This document shows positions 25,715 to 34,188 of a DNA stretch of 64,000 nt, piece by piece. The notes under the pieces are model-generated. The model had not been told where the DNA came from and searched no databases. It saw only the letters and a list, made by a program, of their open reading frames with translations. The translations under genes and the position numbers were made by a program. The stretch comes from Streptacidiphilus sp. PB12-B1b. Its GTDB lineage: Bacteria > Actinomycetota > Actinomycetes > Streptomycetales > Streptomycetaceae. The stretch covers positions 3,782,001 to 3,846,000 of the forward strand of contig NZ_CP048405.1 of NCBI RefSeq assembly GCF_014084125.1. Reading direction: 5' to 3'. How positions within the stretch are numbered: position 1 is the stretch's first letter; each line of letters opens with the position of its first letter.

Positions 25715-27688
25715 GTGACAGCCGATCAGGCGGGCCTGTACGCCCTTCCGGCCCGACCGGCCGCCACCCCCGCCCCGGCGCACCTCGCCGCCCGGGCGAC
25801 CGACCCGCAGACCGACCCGCAGACCGACCCGGCGACCGGCCCGGCGCCGCGCGTCCGCGCCGCCGGGACCGGGCGGGAGCCGGGGCTGGACGGCGTCCGG
25901 GCGCTGGCGGTGGCGGCCGTCCTGGTGTTCCACGTCCACGCCGGATGGCTGTCCGGCGGCTTCCTCGGCGTGGACGTCTTCTTCGTCCTCAGCGGCTACC
26001 TGATCACCTCGCTGCTCACCGCCGAACGGGCCGGGCACGGCCGGATCCGGCTGCGGCGGTTCTGGGGCCGCCGGGCCCGCCGACTGCTGCCGGAACTGCT
26101 GCTGGTGCTGCTGGTCACCGCCGCCGCCACCGCCGCGCTCGGCCGGGACGCCGCCGCCGGGCTGCGCGGCAGCGAGCTGGCCGCCCTGGGCTTCTACTCC
26201 AACTGGTGGCAGATCCGGCAGCAGACCGGCTACTTCGCCCAGTTCGGCCCGCTGCCGCTGCTCCAGCACCTGTGGTCGCTGGGCATCGAGGAGCAGTTCT
26301 ACCTGCTGTGGCCGCCGGTGCTGGCCGCCCTGTCGCTGTTGAACCGCCGCCGGGCCGCCGCCGTCGCCGCCGCACTGGCCGTCGCCTCCTTCACCGCCAT
26401 GGCCGCCGGATCACTGGCCGGGGCGGACACCACCCGGCTGTACTTCGGCAGCGACACCCACGCCGGGCCGCTGCTGCTCGGCTCCGCCGCAGGGCTGCTG
26501 CTGCCGCCGGAGCGCGTCCGCGCGCTGGGACGCCGGGCACGGACGGCCCTGGGCGCCGCCGGCCTCGCCGCTCTGGTCGTCCTCGGGCTGCTGGCCGTCC
26601 AGTTGGACGGCGCCGGGTCCACCGCCTACCGGGGCGGGATCGCCGCCGCCGCGCTCGCCGCCGCAGCGCTGTGCCCGGCCTCGGTGGCGGCCGGGCCGCT
26701 GCGCTGGCTGCTCGCCGTCCGGGCCCTGGTCTGGACCGGCCGCCGCTCGTACGGCATCTACCTGTGGCACTGGCCGCTGATCGCGGCGCTCGGCTACACC
26801 GGCCTGGGCACCGGCCCCGCCGTCGACGTGCTGGAGTTCGCCCTGCCGGTGGCGCTGGCGGCGGGGAGCTTCCGGCTGTTGCAGCAGCCGGTCACCCGCT
26901 GGGGCTGGCGGGTCGCCCTGGCCCGGTCCCGGGCCGGCTGGCGGCGGCAGTGCCGCCGGTTCCCGCGCAGCCTGCACGTGGCCGCCACCGCGTCCGCGCT
27001 GATCCCGATCCTGGCCGTGCACGCGCTGGTGGCGGCCCCGCAGACGACCGCGCTCCAGGCCCAGTTGCAGGCCGGGCGCCGTGCGGCCACCGAGGCCGCG
27101 GTCACCGCCGCCGCCCCCGCTGCCGCACCCGCCGCCGGGGCGCGCCCGGGGGCCACGGGCGCCCCCGACGCCCGGCAGGAGGCCCAGGAGCCGGTCCAGG
27201 GCTCGTCCGTCACCGCCGTCGGCGACTCGGTGATGCTGGCCGCGGCCCCCGCGCTGGAGCAGGCGCTGCCCGGCATCGACATCCACGCCCTGGTCGGCCG
27301 CCAGATGAGCGAGGCGCCGGCGGTGCTGGAGCAGCTCCTGGCCGAGGGACGGCTGCGCTCCACCGTGGTGGTGGGCCTGGGCACCAACGGCGACGTGGAC
27401 CCGGCCACGCTGCGCCGCCTCGCCGAGCTGGCGGGCCCGCAGCGCACCCTGGCGCTGGTGGACGTGCACGCCCCCCGGGTCTGGGAGGACGAGGTCAACA
27501 CCGCCCTGACCGGGTACGTCCGGCAGCACCCGGGCACGGTCCTGGTCCCCTGGAGCGCGGCTGCCGCCGCCCACCCGCGGCTGCTGTACGCCGACCACAT
27601 CCATCCCCGGCCCGAGGGCGGCCCGCTGTACGCCGACACCCTGGTCGCCGCCCTGGACCGGCAGCGGCCGGGCGCGGCCCCGCGCTGA
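25715..27688 (+). CDS. OafA/YrhL-type membrane acyltransferase with C-terminal SGNH domain
   Basis: 657 residues from GTG 25715 (GGGAG 6 nt upstream). A disordered start with a 12-bp tandem repeat (DPQTDPQTDPATG) precedes an acyltransferase-3 membrane domain of about 10-11 helices. That domain begins GLDGVRALAVAAVLVFHVHAG, with the catalytic-type His, and includes the LWSLGIEEQFYLLWP motif. From about residue 495 an extracytoplasmic SGNH-like domain follows (GDSVM at about 503, GTNG, and ADHIHP at about 626). This class O-acylates cell-wall or exported glycans, or peptidoglycan. The acceptor is unknown. A longer in-frame start at 25580 has no ribosome binding site. Confidence 0.9.
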   Translation: MTADQAGLYALPARPAATPAPAHLAARATDPQTDPQTDPATGPAPRVRAAGTGREPGLDGVRALAVAAVLVFHVHAGWLSGGFLGVDVFFVLSGYLITSLLTAERAGHGRIRLRRFWGRRARRLLPELLLVLLVTAAATAALGRDAAAGLRGSELAALGFYSNWWQIRQQTGYFAQFGPLPLLQHLWSLGIEEQFYLLWPPVLAALSLLNRRRAAAVAAALAVASFTAMAAGSLAGADTTRLYFGSDTHAGPLLLGSAAGLLLPPERVRALGRRARTALGAAGLAALVVLGLLAVQLDGAGSTAYRGGIAAAALAAAALCPASVAAGPLRWLLAVRALVWTGRRSYGIYLWHWPLIAALGYTGLGTGPAVDVLEFALPVALAAGSFRLLQQPVTRWGWRVALARSRAGWRRQCRRFPRSLHVAATASALIPILAVHALVAAPQTTALQAQLQAGRRAATEAAVTAAAPAAAPAAGARPGATGAPDARQEAQEPVQGSSVTAVGDSVMLAAAPALEQALPGIDIHALVGRQMSEAPAVLEQLLAEGRLRSTVVVGLGTNGDVDPATLRRLAELAGPQRTLALVDVHAPRVWEDEVNTALTGYVRQHPGTVLVPWSAAAAAHPRLLYADHIHPRPEGGPLYADTLVAALDRQRPGAAPR

Positions 27689-27716
27689 GCGGTCGTCCGC
27701 CCGGCGCGGGGCCCGG

Positions 27717-27779
27717 CCCGGCTCAGGTCAGGCAGGCCCGCCTCAGGTCAGGCCCGGCTCAGGTCAGGCCCGGCTCAGG
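27717..27779. repeat. 16-bp tandem repeat, about 3.7 copies
   Basis: Unit CCCGGCTCAGGTCAGG at 27717-27732, 27737-27752 (one mismatch) and 27753-27768, plus a partial unit at 27769-27779. A 4-nt CAGG insert follows the first unit. The partial unit contains the stop codon of the DUF4383 gene. It separates two convergent genes and is probably replication-slippage DNA. Confidence 0.85.
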
Positions 27780-28338
27780 ACGGGTTCCGGGGGCTGGTCC
27801 CCGGCCGGGACGTGACGGCGAAGGCGGCGGTCGTCGGGCGCGGGCGGGACGCGCCCAGCTCGGCCAGTCGGCGCGCCGCCTCGGGGTGGCGGCGGCGCCA
27901 GTACGGGTTGTCCGCGGGCAGGCCGCCGCTGACGCGTCCGTACATGCCGAAGGTCAGGATGATCAGCCCCATCAGGAAGCTGAACAGGACATTGGGCATC
28001 CGGAAGCCCAGCACATTGGCCGAGCGCTCCAGCAGCCCGAGGTTGACGAAGCCGCTGAGGATGAACAGCGTGCCCACCGCCATGTTGATGGCCGAGGCGA
28101 TGTTGCCGCCGATGACCGCGCCGACGATCAGCACCAGCCCGAACACCACCGAGATCAGGCTGAGCGCCCCGTTGCTGGACAGTCCGGCGATGCGGGTGCC
28201 GTTGGTGCCGAAGAAGCTGAGCTGCTGGGCGAAGCCCAGGGCTCCGAAGCACAGCAGGGCCAGGCCGCTCAGCCCCGCGCCGTAGCGGTAGACCGTGGCG
28301 AGCCTGTGGTCCACAGGCAGGTCGTTGCGCAGATCCAT
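27775..28338 (-). CDS. DUF4383 membrane protein
   Basis: 187 residues from ATG 28338 with a strong GGAGGT ribosome binding site. Four hydrophobic helices cover about residues 18-135. The sequence fits the DUF4383 family, small actinobacterial membrane proteins of unknown function: LFFGALGF-like first helix, LLGLERSANVL-like loop, and a FLMGLIILTFGMYG last helix. The C-terminal 50 residues are soluble, basic and Pro-rich. The gene stands alone between a tandem repeat and the MerR-type regulator. Confidence 0.75.
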   Translation of the reverse strand: MDLRNDLPVDHRLATVYRYGAGLSGLALLCFGALGFAQQLSFFGTNGTRIAGLSSNGALSLISVVFGLVLIVGAVIGGNIASAINMAVGTLFILSGFVNLGLLERSANVLGFRMPNVLFSFLMGLIILTFGMYGRVSGGLPADNPYWRRRHPEAARRLAELGASRPRPTTAAFAVTSRPGTSPRNPS

Positions 28339-28471
28339 GGTTGACCTCCGAAGTGCGGTGGCGGTCCGGTCGGCTCGCCACCCTCCCAGCGGACGTCCGG
28401 AGCACGGGCCCCGCAAGTTGCGGCGTTCGTGCACCGTTTTCCCCGCCGGACCCGCCCGGCCGGGGGTGCCG

Positions 28472-29533
28472 TCACCGGCCGTCGGCGGCCCGCAGCACCC
28501 GGCCGAGGCGGCGGACCGCCTCCTCCAGGCTGGTCAGCCGCTCCACCCGGGCGGGCAGCGCCACGCCCTGCCAGCCGGGCCCGGCCGCCGCCACCGCCGC
28601 GCCGGAGCGCGCCCCGCTGGGGCCCCAGCCGGTGGCGGCCAGGGCGCGCAGGGCCCCGGTGTCGGCGGTGCCCCGGCTCTGGCTCCACAGCACCACGGCG
28701 GCGGCCCCGGTCCGGCCGCAGGCCGAGACCAGGGCCTCGGTGGGCACCGCCGCCCCGAGCATCCTGGTCCGCAGCCCCTCGCAGGCCAGGGCGGTGTCCA
28801 GGGCCTCCAGCGGCAGGGTGTGCAGCTCGGCCGAGGTCCCGGCCAGCAGCGCCACCGCGTGGGCCGGGCCTCCGGCCGCCGGGGTGCGGGCGGCGGCCGA
28901 CGGCAGGAAGCGGTGCAGGCAGTGGCTGATGGTGCAGGAGAGCAGGTGCTCGACCTCGACATAGCGGCCGTTGGAGCCGGCCCACTTGCGTCCCACCGCG
29001 CGCAGCACCGGGGCCGCGAGCGCGTCCCAGGTCTGCACCACCCCGGACGCCGCCAGGCTCTCGTCCAGGATGGCCTCCATGGCCTCGCGGTCCATCCGCA
29101 CGGTGGCCCGGGCCAGCCCCTGGCAGGCGGCCCCGGCGCGCCCCAGCGCCAGGGTGTTGCCGCCACCGGCCCGGGCCGGCTCCGCAGCGGCCGGGCCGAC
29201 CGCGCCGGGCGCGGGGAAGTCCGGGACGGGGGAGCCCGGTGCGGGGGAGTTCGGCGGCGCGGCGGTGTCGCGCGCGGCCAGCCGGGCGGCCTCGGCCGGG
29301 GGGATGCCCTGGGCGGTCAGCCGGCACATGTGCTCCAGCCGGGCCAGGTCCTGCGGGCGGTAGCGGCGGTGACTGCCGGGGGCGCGCTCGGCGCCGGTCA
29401 GCGCCAGCCCGTAGCGCCGCTCCCAGCTGCGCACGGTGGCCGGGGCCACGCCCAGGCGGCGGGCGACGGCGCCGGTGGTCAGCACCGCGTCCGCGTCGGC
29501 CGGACCGGCCGGGTCGTTGTGACGCATGGCCAT
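28472..29533 (-). CDS. MerR-family regulator with cobalamin-binding-type domain (CarH/LitR-like)
   Basis: 353 residues from ATG 29533. The N-terminal MerR helix-turn-helix (TTGAVARRLGVAPATVRSWERRYGL) is followed by an Ala/Pro linker, a four-helix B12-lid domain containing W-x10-E-H (WAGSNGRYVEVEH), and a Rossmann-like domain with ELHTLPLEAL where the cobalamin-ligating His is expected. Such proteins sense light through adenosylcobalamin and repress carotenoid or stress genes. The lid motif here has one residue more than the Wx9EH spacing of CarH, so B12 binding is likely but not certain. It diverges from the SDR gene across 138 bp, a probable target. Confidence 0.82.
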   Translation of the reverse strand: MAMRHNDPAGPADADAVLTTGAVARRLGVAPATVRSWERRYGLALTGAERAPGSHRRYRPQDLARLEHMCRLTAQGIPPAEAARLAARDTAAPPNSPAPGSPVPDFPAPGAVGPAAAEPARAGGGNTLALGRAGAACQGLARATVRMDREAMEAILDESLAASGVVQTWDALAAPVLRAVGRKWAGSNGRYVEVEHLLSCTISHCLHRFLPSAAARTPAAGGPAHAVALLAGTSAELHTLPLEALDTALACEGLRTRMLGAAVPTEALVSACGRTGAAAVVLWSQSRGTADTGALRALAATGWGPSGARSGAAVAAAGPGWQGVALPARVERLTSLEEAVRRLGRVLRAADGR

Positions 29534-29671
29534 GGCCTCGCTTTCCACGCCTCCATCACCGCACGCGGCGGGCCCCCGGTGCAAGTGCGCGCGCCGGGCG
29601 GCTGCTCGCGGGAGCGGCACCGGCTGGGCATGATGGACCGCAGACCACCCCCTGCGGAAGGCGAGCCCCTG

Positions 29672-30532
29672 ATGTCCGACCCGGCGTCCGACAAGACCGT
29701 CCTGATCACCGGCACCTCCAGCGGCATCGGGCTGGAGACGGCCCTGGCCGCCGCTGCCGACGGCTGGCGGGTGCTGGCCACCCTGCGCGACCCGGCCAGG
29801 GCCGGGCGGCTGCGCGAGGCGGCACAGGCCGCCGGGGTGGACGGGCGGATCGAGATCCGGCAGCTGGACGTGACCGACGCGGCCTCCGCCGAACGCTGCG
29901 TGGCCGAGGCCGTCCGCGATCACGGCTCGCTGGACGCCGTGGTCAACAACGCCGGGGCCGGGCACCTGGGCACGCTGGAGATCGACGGCGTCGAGGCCGC
30001 ACGCCAGGTGATGGAGGTCAACTTCTTCGGCGTGCTGAACGTCACCCGCGCCGCCCTGCCGCACCTGCGCGCCTCCCGGGGCCGGGTGCTGGCCGTGACC
30101 AGCGTCGGCGGCGTGGTCGGGCAGCCCTTCAACGAGGCGTACTGCGCGGCCAAGTTCGCGGTCGAGGGCTACCTGGAGTCGCTGGCGCCGCTGGCGGCCA
30201 CCGTCGGCGTGGGCGTCACCATCGTCGAGCCGGCGGCGGTGGCCAGCGAGTTCGTCGCCAACGTGGGCGCCCCCGAGGCGCTGGCCGCCCTCGCCGACCG
30301 GCAGGGCCCGTACGCGCCCGCGCTCAAGGCATACCTGGCGCGCACCGCGGGGGCCTTCGCCAACGCCCAGTCCTCGGCGGACGCGGCGCGGGCGGTGCTG
30401 GCCGCGCTGACCGCCGAGCGGCCCGCGCTGCGGGTGCAGACCTCGGACGCGGCGCGGAGCTTCGTCGCGCCCAAGCTGGCCGACCTGGACGGCTCGGCGA
30501 TCCTCGGCATGACCAGCGCCTGGGTGGGCTGA
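29672..30532 (+). CDS. Short-chain dehydrogenase/reductase
   Basis: 286 residues from ATG 29672. Classical SDR features: the TGTSSGIG cofactor loop at 14-21, NNAGAG at about 93-98, a catalytic Ser in TSVGG, and the Y-x3-K pair in EAYCAAKFAVEG. The Arg in ATLRDPARAG suggests NADPH preference. It resembles the retinol-dehydrogenase-like or oxidoreductase SDRs common in Streptomyces; the substrate is unknown. It is divergent from the cobalamin-type MerR regulator, so it may be light- or stress-regulated. Confidence 0.88.
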   Translation: MSDPASDKTVLITGTSSGIGLETALAAAADGWRVLATLRDPARAGRLREAAQAAGVDGRIEIRQLDVTDAASAERCVAEAVRDHGSLDAVVNNAGAGHLGTLEIDGVEAARQVMEVNFFGVLNVTRAALPHLRASRGRVLAVTSVGGVVGQPFNEAYCAAKFAVEGYLESLAPLAATVGVGVTIVEPAAVASEFVANVGAPEALAALADRQGPYAPALKAYLARTAGAFANAQSSADAARAVLAALTAERPALRVQTSDAARSFVAPKLADLDGSAILGMTSAWVG

Positions 30533-30577
30533 CCGGCGCGCGGGCGGCGGGCGCGCGGTCGGCGGGCGGACCGGCCG

Positions 30578-31330
30578 CTACCAGGTCCGGTGGCGGCGGA
30601 TCCGGTTCAGCACCCCGGTCCGCTCGCCCTCGTCCGCCGGGCCCTGCGACGCCTCGACCATCCGCTTGGTGCCCGGCAGGTCGGTGACCGCGCCGCTGAG
30701 CCCCAGCGCCTGGGCCAGTGCCAGCTCCTGCGGGGTGTTGACGGTCCACGCCATCACCTCGACGTCCGCGCGCCGGCAGTCCTCGACCGTGTCCAGGCAG
30801 AGCTTGCCCAGCTCCAGGCTGACCAGCCGGGAGCCGACCGCGCGGGCCCGGTCCACCAGGTCCCGCCCGGTACGGCCGGCCACCAGCACCGTCCGGGCCT
30901 CCGGCAGCAGCGCGTGGATCTCCCGCAGCGCGTCGTCGTGGAAGGACAGCACCGACACCTGGTCGAGCAGCTTGCGCTCGCTCAGCACCCCGGCCAGCAC
31001 CCGGGCGGCCCGGGCGTCCTTGATCTCGGCCTGGATCGGCAGCTCCGCCGAGACCGCCGCCAGCACCTCCTCGAACACCGGCACCCGTTCGCCGCGCCCG
31101 GCGTCCAGGGTGCGCAGCTCGTCCAGGGTGAGGTCGCTGATGGCGCCGGTGCCGTCGGTGGTGCGGTCCACCGTGGCGTCGTGCATCACCACCAGCGCCC
31201 CGTCCTTGCTGAGGTGCAGGTCCAGCTCGATGCCGTCGAGCCCCTCCTGCTCGGCCCGGACGAAGGAGCGAAGGGTGTTCTCCGGCTCGACGCCCATGAC
31301 GCCGCGATGGCCCAGCGTGAAGAAACTCAA
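30578..31330 (-). CDS. Glycerophosphodiester phosphodiesterase
   Basis: 250 residues from TTG 31330, preceded by GGGGAGCGG. The GDPD catalytic residues are all visible: His8-Arg9 in LGHRG, Glu16 in EPENT, Glu35 and Asp37 in IELDLHLSKDG, and His50 in MHDATVDRT. It hydrolyses glycerophosphodiesters to glycerol-3-phosphate and an alcohol. There is no signal peptide, so it should act in the cytoplasm. It is adjacent to and convergent with the SDR gene; no glycerophosphodiester transporter is beside it. Confidence 0.92.
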   Translation of the reverse strand: MSFFTLGHRGVMGVEPENTLRSFVRAEQEGLDGIELDLHLSKDGALVVMHDATVDRTTDGTGAISDLTLDELRTLDAGRGERVPVFEEVLAAVSAELPIQAEIKDARAARVLAGVLSERKLLDQVSVLSFHDDALREIHALLPEARTVLVAGRTGRDLVDRARAVGSRLVSLELGKLCLDTVEDCRRADVEVMAWTVNTPQELALAQALGLSGAVTDLPGTKRMVEASQGPADEGERTGVLNRIRRHRTW

Positions 31331-31382
31331 TTCCGCTCCCCGTCGGTGTCCTCCGAATCCCGGCCAGTCTAACGAGCGGACC

Positions 31383-32693
31383 TCAGAAGGCGATGACGTT
31401 GCGGTCCAGCGGCAGCTCCAGGGCGTGCCGGGTCGGCGGCGCGGCCGGGACCACCGGCAGCACCCCGGTGGGCTGCAGCCCGAGGTTGTCGTCCCAGATC
31501 CGCGGCCCGACCTGGCCCAGCAGGGTGAAGGCGCGGAACACGTACGGCGGGCTGTCGGTCGGGAAGAACTCCCGGGTGGTCATCACCTGGAAATGCAGGT
31601 GCGGGGTGGTGGAGTTGCCGCTGTTGCCGATCCGCGCCAGCATCCGGCCCGGCGTCACCCGGTCGCCCCGGCGGACCTCCAGGCTGCCCGCCTCCAGGTG
31701 CGCGTACAGCAGGTAGACGCCGGGGGCGACCTCCAGGGTGATGTGGTTGCCCACGGTGTCCTGGATCGGCGGGATGGCGGGCGGCACCGGCGGGGTGTTG
31801 TCGCGCAGCCCGTCCTGGACGTCCACCACCCGGCCGGCGGCGGCCGCCAGCACCGGCTGCCGGAAGCCGAGGTAGCTGGTCAGCTTGCGCGGGTCGCCCT
31901 GCCAGGCCTGGTTGCGGCTGCCCAGCCGGAACCAGTCGACGGCGAAGCGCTGCGGCACGTACAGCGCCCCGTTGATCGGGGCCAGGCCCCGGCGGTGGTG
32001 GGTGTTGCCGCAGCAGCTCTCGCTGGCGTACCAGGTGCCCGGCTGGACCGGCGGGGCCAGCGCCACCGGCGGGTGCTGGACGACGGCGGTGCGGCCCACG
32101 CTCTCCCGCACCGGCGTCGCGCCGCCGTCCGGCGCCAGGACGGCCGTCCGCAGCCGGTGCACCAGCGCCTGCGGCAGCGGCGTGCCCGGCTTCAGCACCA
32201 GATCCAGCCAGACCACCCAGGTCGCCGAGGAGGCGAGGACCGGCGCCGCGTCGGGCTGCCGCGGCGAGGCGTCGCCGCCGTCGGCGTCGCTCGGACGGGG
32301 CATGCCCACCGGGTTGGACGCCGCCACCAGGGCACGCCCGGTCAGGCTCCACAGCACCCGGCCGGAGCGCGGGTCGGCGACGTCGACCTGGTCCAGCCGC
32401 ACCCGTGCGGAGAGGGCGTTGGTCAGCAGCAGCTCGTACGAGAGGTGGGTCAGGCCGTCCGACCCCCGGAACGGCGCCGGGGTGGTGATCAGCGCGGCCG
32501 TCAGCGGGGTGAAGGCGGTGGTCGGCGGCAGCCGGTCCGGGGCGGCGGCCGAGGACGGTGCCACGCCGAGGGCGGGGAGCAGCAGGCCGCCGAGGGCGGC
32601 GGCGACCAGGCGGCGCAGCCGGGACCGGCGGGACGGGGGCAGCGACGGCGGCAGGGTGCCCGCCGACCGGCGGCAGGGCATCGATCCGAGCAT
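31383..32693 (-). CDS. Secreted M23 family metallopeptidase (LytM domain)
   Basis: 436 residues if started at ATG 32693; in-frame ATG 32723 or 32681 are alternatives and none has a good ribosome binding site. A twin-arginine-containing, Ala/Leu-rich signal segment (LRRLVAAALGGLLLPALG) ends near APSSAAA. A beta-rich domain follows, then a C-terminal LytM domain with the FAVDW Asp, LYAHLEAG and the zinc-binding HLHF motif. The M23 family cleaves peptidoglycan cross-bridges or acts as an amidase activator. The gene diverges from an FAD oxidoreductase across a region with a perfect 17-bp palindrome. Confidence 0.85.
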   Translation of the reverse strand: MLGSMPCRRSAGTLPPSLPPSRRSRLRRLVAAALGGLLLPALGVAPSSAAAPDRLPPTTAFTPLTAALITTPAPFRGSDGLTHLSYELLLTNALSARVRLDQVDVADPRSGRVLWSLTGRALVAASNPVGMPRPSDADGGDASPRQPDAAPVLASSATWVVWLDLVLKPGTPLPQALVHRLRTAVLAPDGGATPVRESVGRTAVVQHPPVALAPPVQPGTWYASESCCGNTHHRRGLAPINGALYVPQRFAVDWFRLGSRNQAWQGDPRKLTSYLGFRQPVLAAAAGRVVDVQDGLRDNTPPVPPAIPPIQDTVGNHITLEVAPGVYLLYAHLEAGSLEVRRGDRVTPGRMLARIGNSGNSTTPHLHFQVMTTREFFPTDSPPYVFRAFTLLGQVGPRIWDDNLGLQPTGVLPVVPAAPPTRHALELPLDRNVIAF

Positions 32694-32726
32694 GTGGGGC
32701 GTCCATTCGAGGGATGACGGCATCTG

Positions 32727-32743
32727 ATGAGCTGTCAGCTCAT
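32727..32743. promoter_or_regulatory. Perfect 17-bp palindrome in a divergent promoter region
   Basis: ATGAGCTGTCAGCTCAT, eight-base arms around a central T, between the M23 peptidase and the FAD oxidoreductase genes. It is a likely operator, but no regulator gene is adjacent. Confidence 0.5.
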
Positions 32744-32894
32744 GTCGCTCCATCGTCGGCCGCACTCCGGCGGGCGGCAGGCCGACTGCGGCATTCGCAG
32801 CAACGCGCACCGCCCGGCGCCGCCTCGACGACCGCCCGTCGGCGGTAGCGTTCTGGTCACGCAGAGCAGCCCCGAGGGGTGGAGAGGTGGTTCC

Positions 32895-34157
32895 ATGGCG
32901 TCGGCGACGGAGAGCCGCAGCGAGGTCCTGGTGGTGGGGGCCGGTCTGGCCGGGCTCGCCTGCGCGCTCGACCTGGTGCGGGCCGGGCGCTCGGTGCGGC
33001 TGCTGGAGGGCTCGGACGCGGTCGGCGGCCGGATGCGCACCGACCTGGTCGAGGGCTTCCTGCTGGACCGGGGCTTCCAGGTGTTCAACACCTCCTACCC
33101 GCAGGTGAAGCGCCGGCTCGACCTGGCCGCCCTGGCGCTGCGCCGGTTCACCCCGGGCGTGCTGCTGGACACCGGCCCCACCCGGGTGCGGCTGAGCGAT
33201 CCCACCCGGCCGCCGTACCGGGTCGCCGACCTGCTGCCCGGACGCTTCGCCTCGGTACGCGACACCGCCGCCCTGGCCGCGCTCGGCGCGCGCGACCTGC
33301 TGGCCCCTCCCGCGCTGCTGCGCCGGGGCGCCGACCCGACCACCCGGACCGCGCTGGCCCGGGCCGGGGTGTCGGACGAGCTGGTGGAGCGCTTCTTCCG
33401 GCCGTTCCTGGCCGGGGTCTTCCTGGAGGACGGCCTGGAGACCTCCGGGCGCTTCTTCCACCTGGTGTGGCGCAGCATGCTGCGCGGCAGCCTGTGCCTG
33501 CCCTCCGACGGCATCCGCGCGGTGCCCGAGCAGCTGGCCGCCTTCCTGCCGCCGGGGGTGCTGCGGCTGCGGGCCGAGGCGGCCGAGCTGGACGGCACCA
33601 CCGTCCGGCTGCGCGACGGCTCCACGCTGAGCGCCGACGCCGTGGTCGTCGCCACCGGCGCGGCCACCGCGGCGGCGCTGCTGCCCGGCCTGGAGATCCC
33701 GGCCGGGCGGGTGGTCACCACCTACTACCACGCGGCCCCGGCCTCGCCGCTGCGCGAGCCCACGCTGCTGGTGGACGGCGCCGGGCCGCTGCTGCACACC
33801 TGCGTGCCGACCGAGGTCGCCCCGGCGTACGGCTCCGACGGCCGGGCGCTGGTCTCCAGTTCACGGCTGGGCCGGGACGCCCCGGGCCGCGAGCTGGAGG
33901 TCCGGGCGCGCCTGGCCGAGCTGTACCGCACCGACACCGACGGCTGGCAGCACCTGCGCACGTATGTGGTCGAGGACGCGCTGCCGGCCATGCCCGCGCC
34001 GCATCCGCTGATCCGCCGCACCCGCCTCGGCGGCGGCCGCTACGTCTGCGGCGACCACCGGGCCACCGGATCGGTCCAGGGCGCGCTGGCCTCCGGCACC
34101 CGGGCCGCCCGCGAGGTCCTGGCCGACCTGGCGGCGCCCCGGCGGCCGTCCGCATAG
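32895..34157 (+). CDS. FAD-dependent amine oxidase/phytoene desaturase-like oxidoreductase
   Basis: 420 residues from ATG 32895 with GGAGAGG upstream. The N-terminal dinucleotide motif VVGAGLAGLACALDL (about residues 11-25) is followed by the second motif of flavin amine oxidases (EGSDAVGGRMRT). The C-terminal FAD motif (YVCGDHRATGSVQGALASG) closes the domain. The DRGFQVFNTSYPQ segment occurs in a group of desaturase-like proteins of unknown substrate. It is predicted to be cytoplasmic. The gene stands alone, so the pathway is unknown. Confidence 0.85.
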   Translation: MASATESRSEVLVVGAGLAGLACALDLVRAGRSVRLLEGSDAVGGRMRTDLVEGFLLDRGFQVFNTSYPQVKRRLDLAALALRRFTPGVLLDTGPTRVRLSDPTRPPYRVADLLPGRFASVRDTAALAALGARDLLAPPALLRRGADPTTRTALARAGVSDELVERFFRPFLAGVFLEDGLETSGRFFHLVWRSMLRGSLCLPSDGIRAVPEQLAAFLPPGVLRLRAEAAELDGTTVRLRDGSTLSADAVVVATGAATAAALLPGLEIPAGRVVTTYYHAAPASPLREPTLLVDGAGPLLHTCVPTEVAPAYGSDGRALVSSSRLGRDAPGRELEVRARLAELYRTDTDGWQHLRTYVVEDALPAMPAPHPLIRRTRLGGGRYVCGDHRATGSVQGALASGTRAAREVLADLAAPRRPSA

Positions 34158-34188
34158 CGCCGTTCAGCCGGTCAGCCGGTCTGCACCG

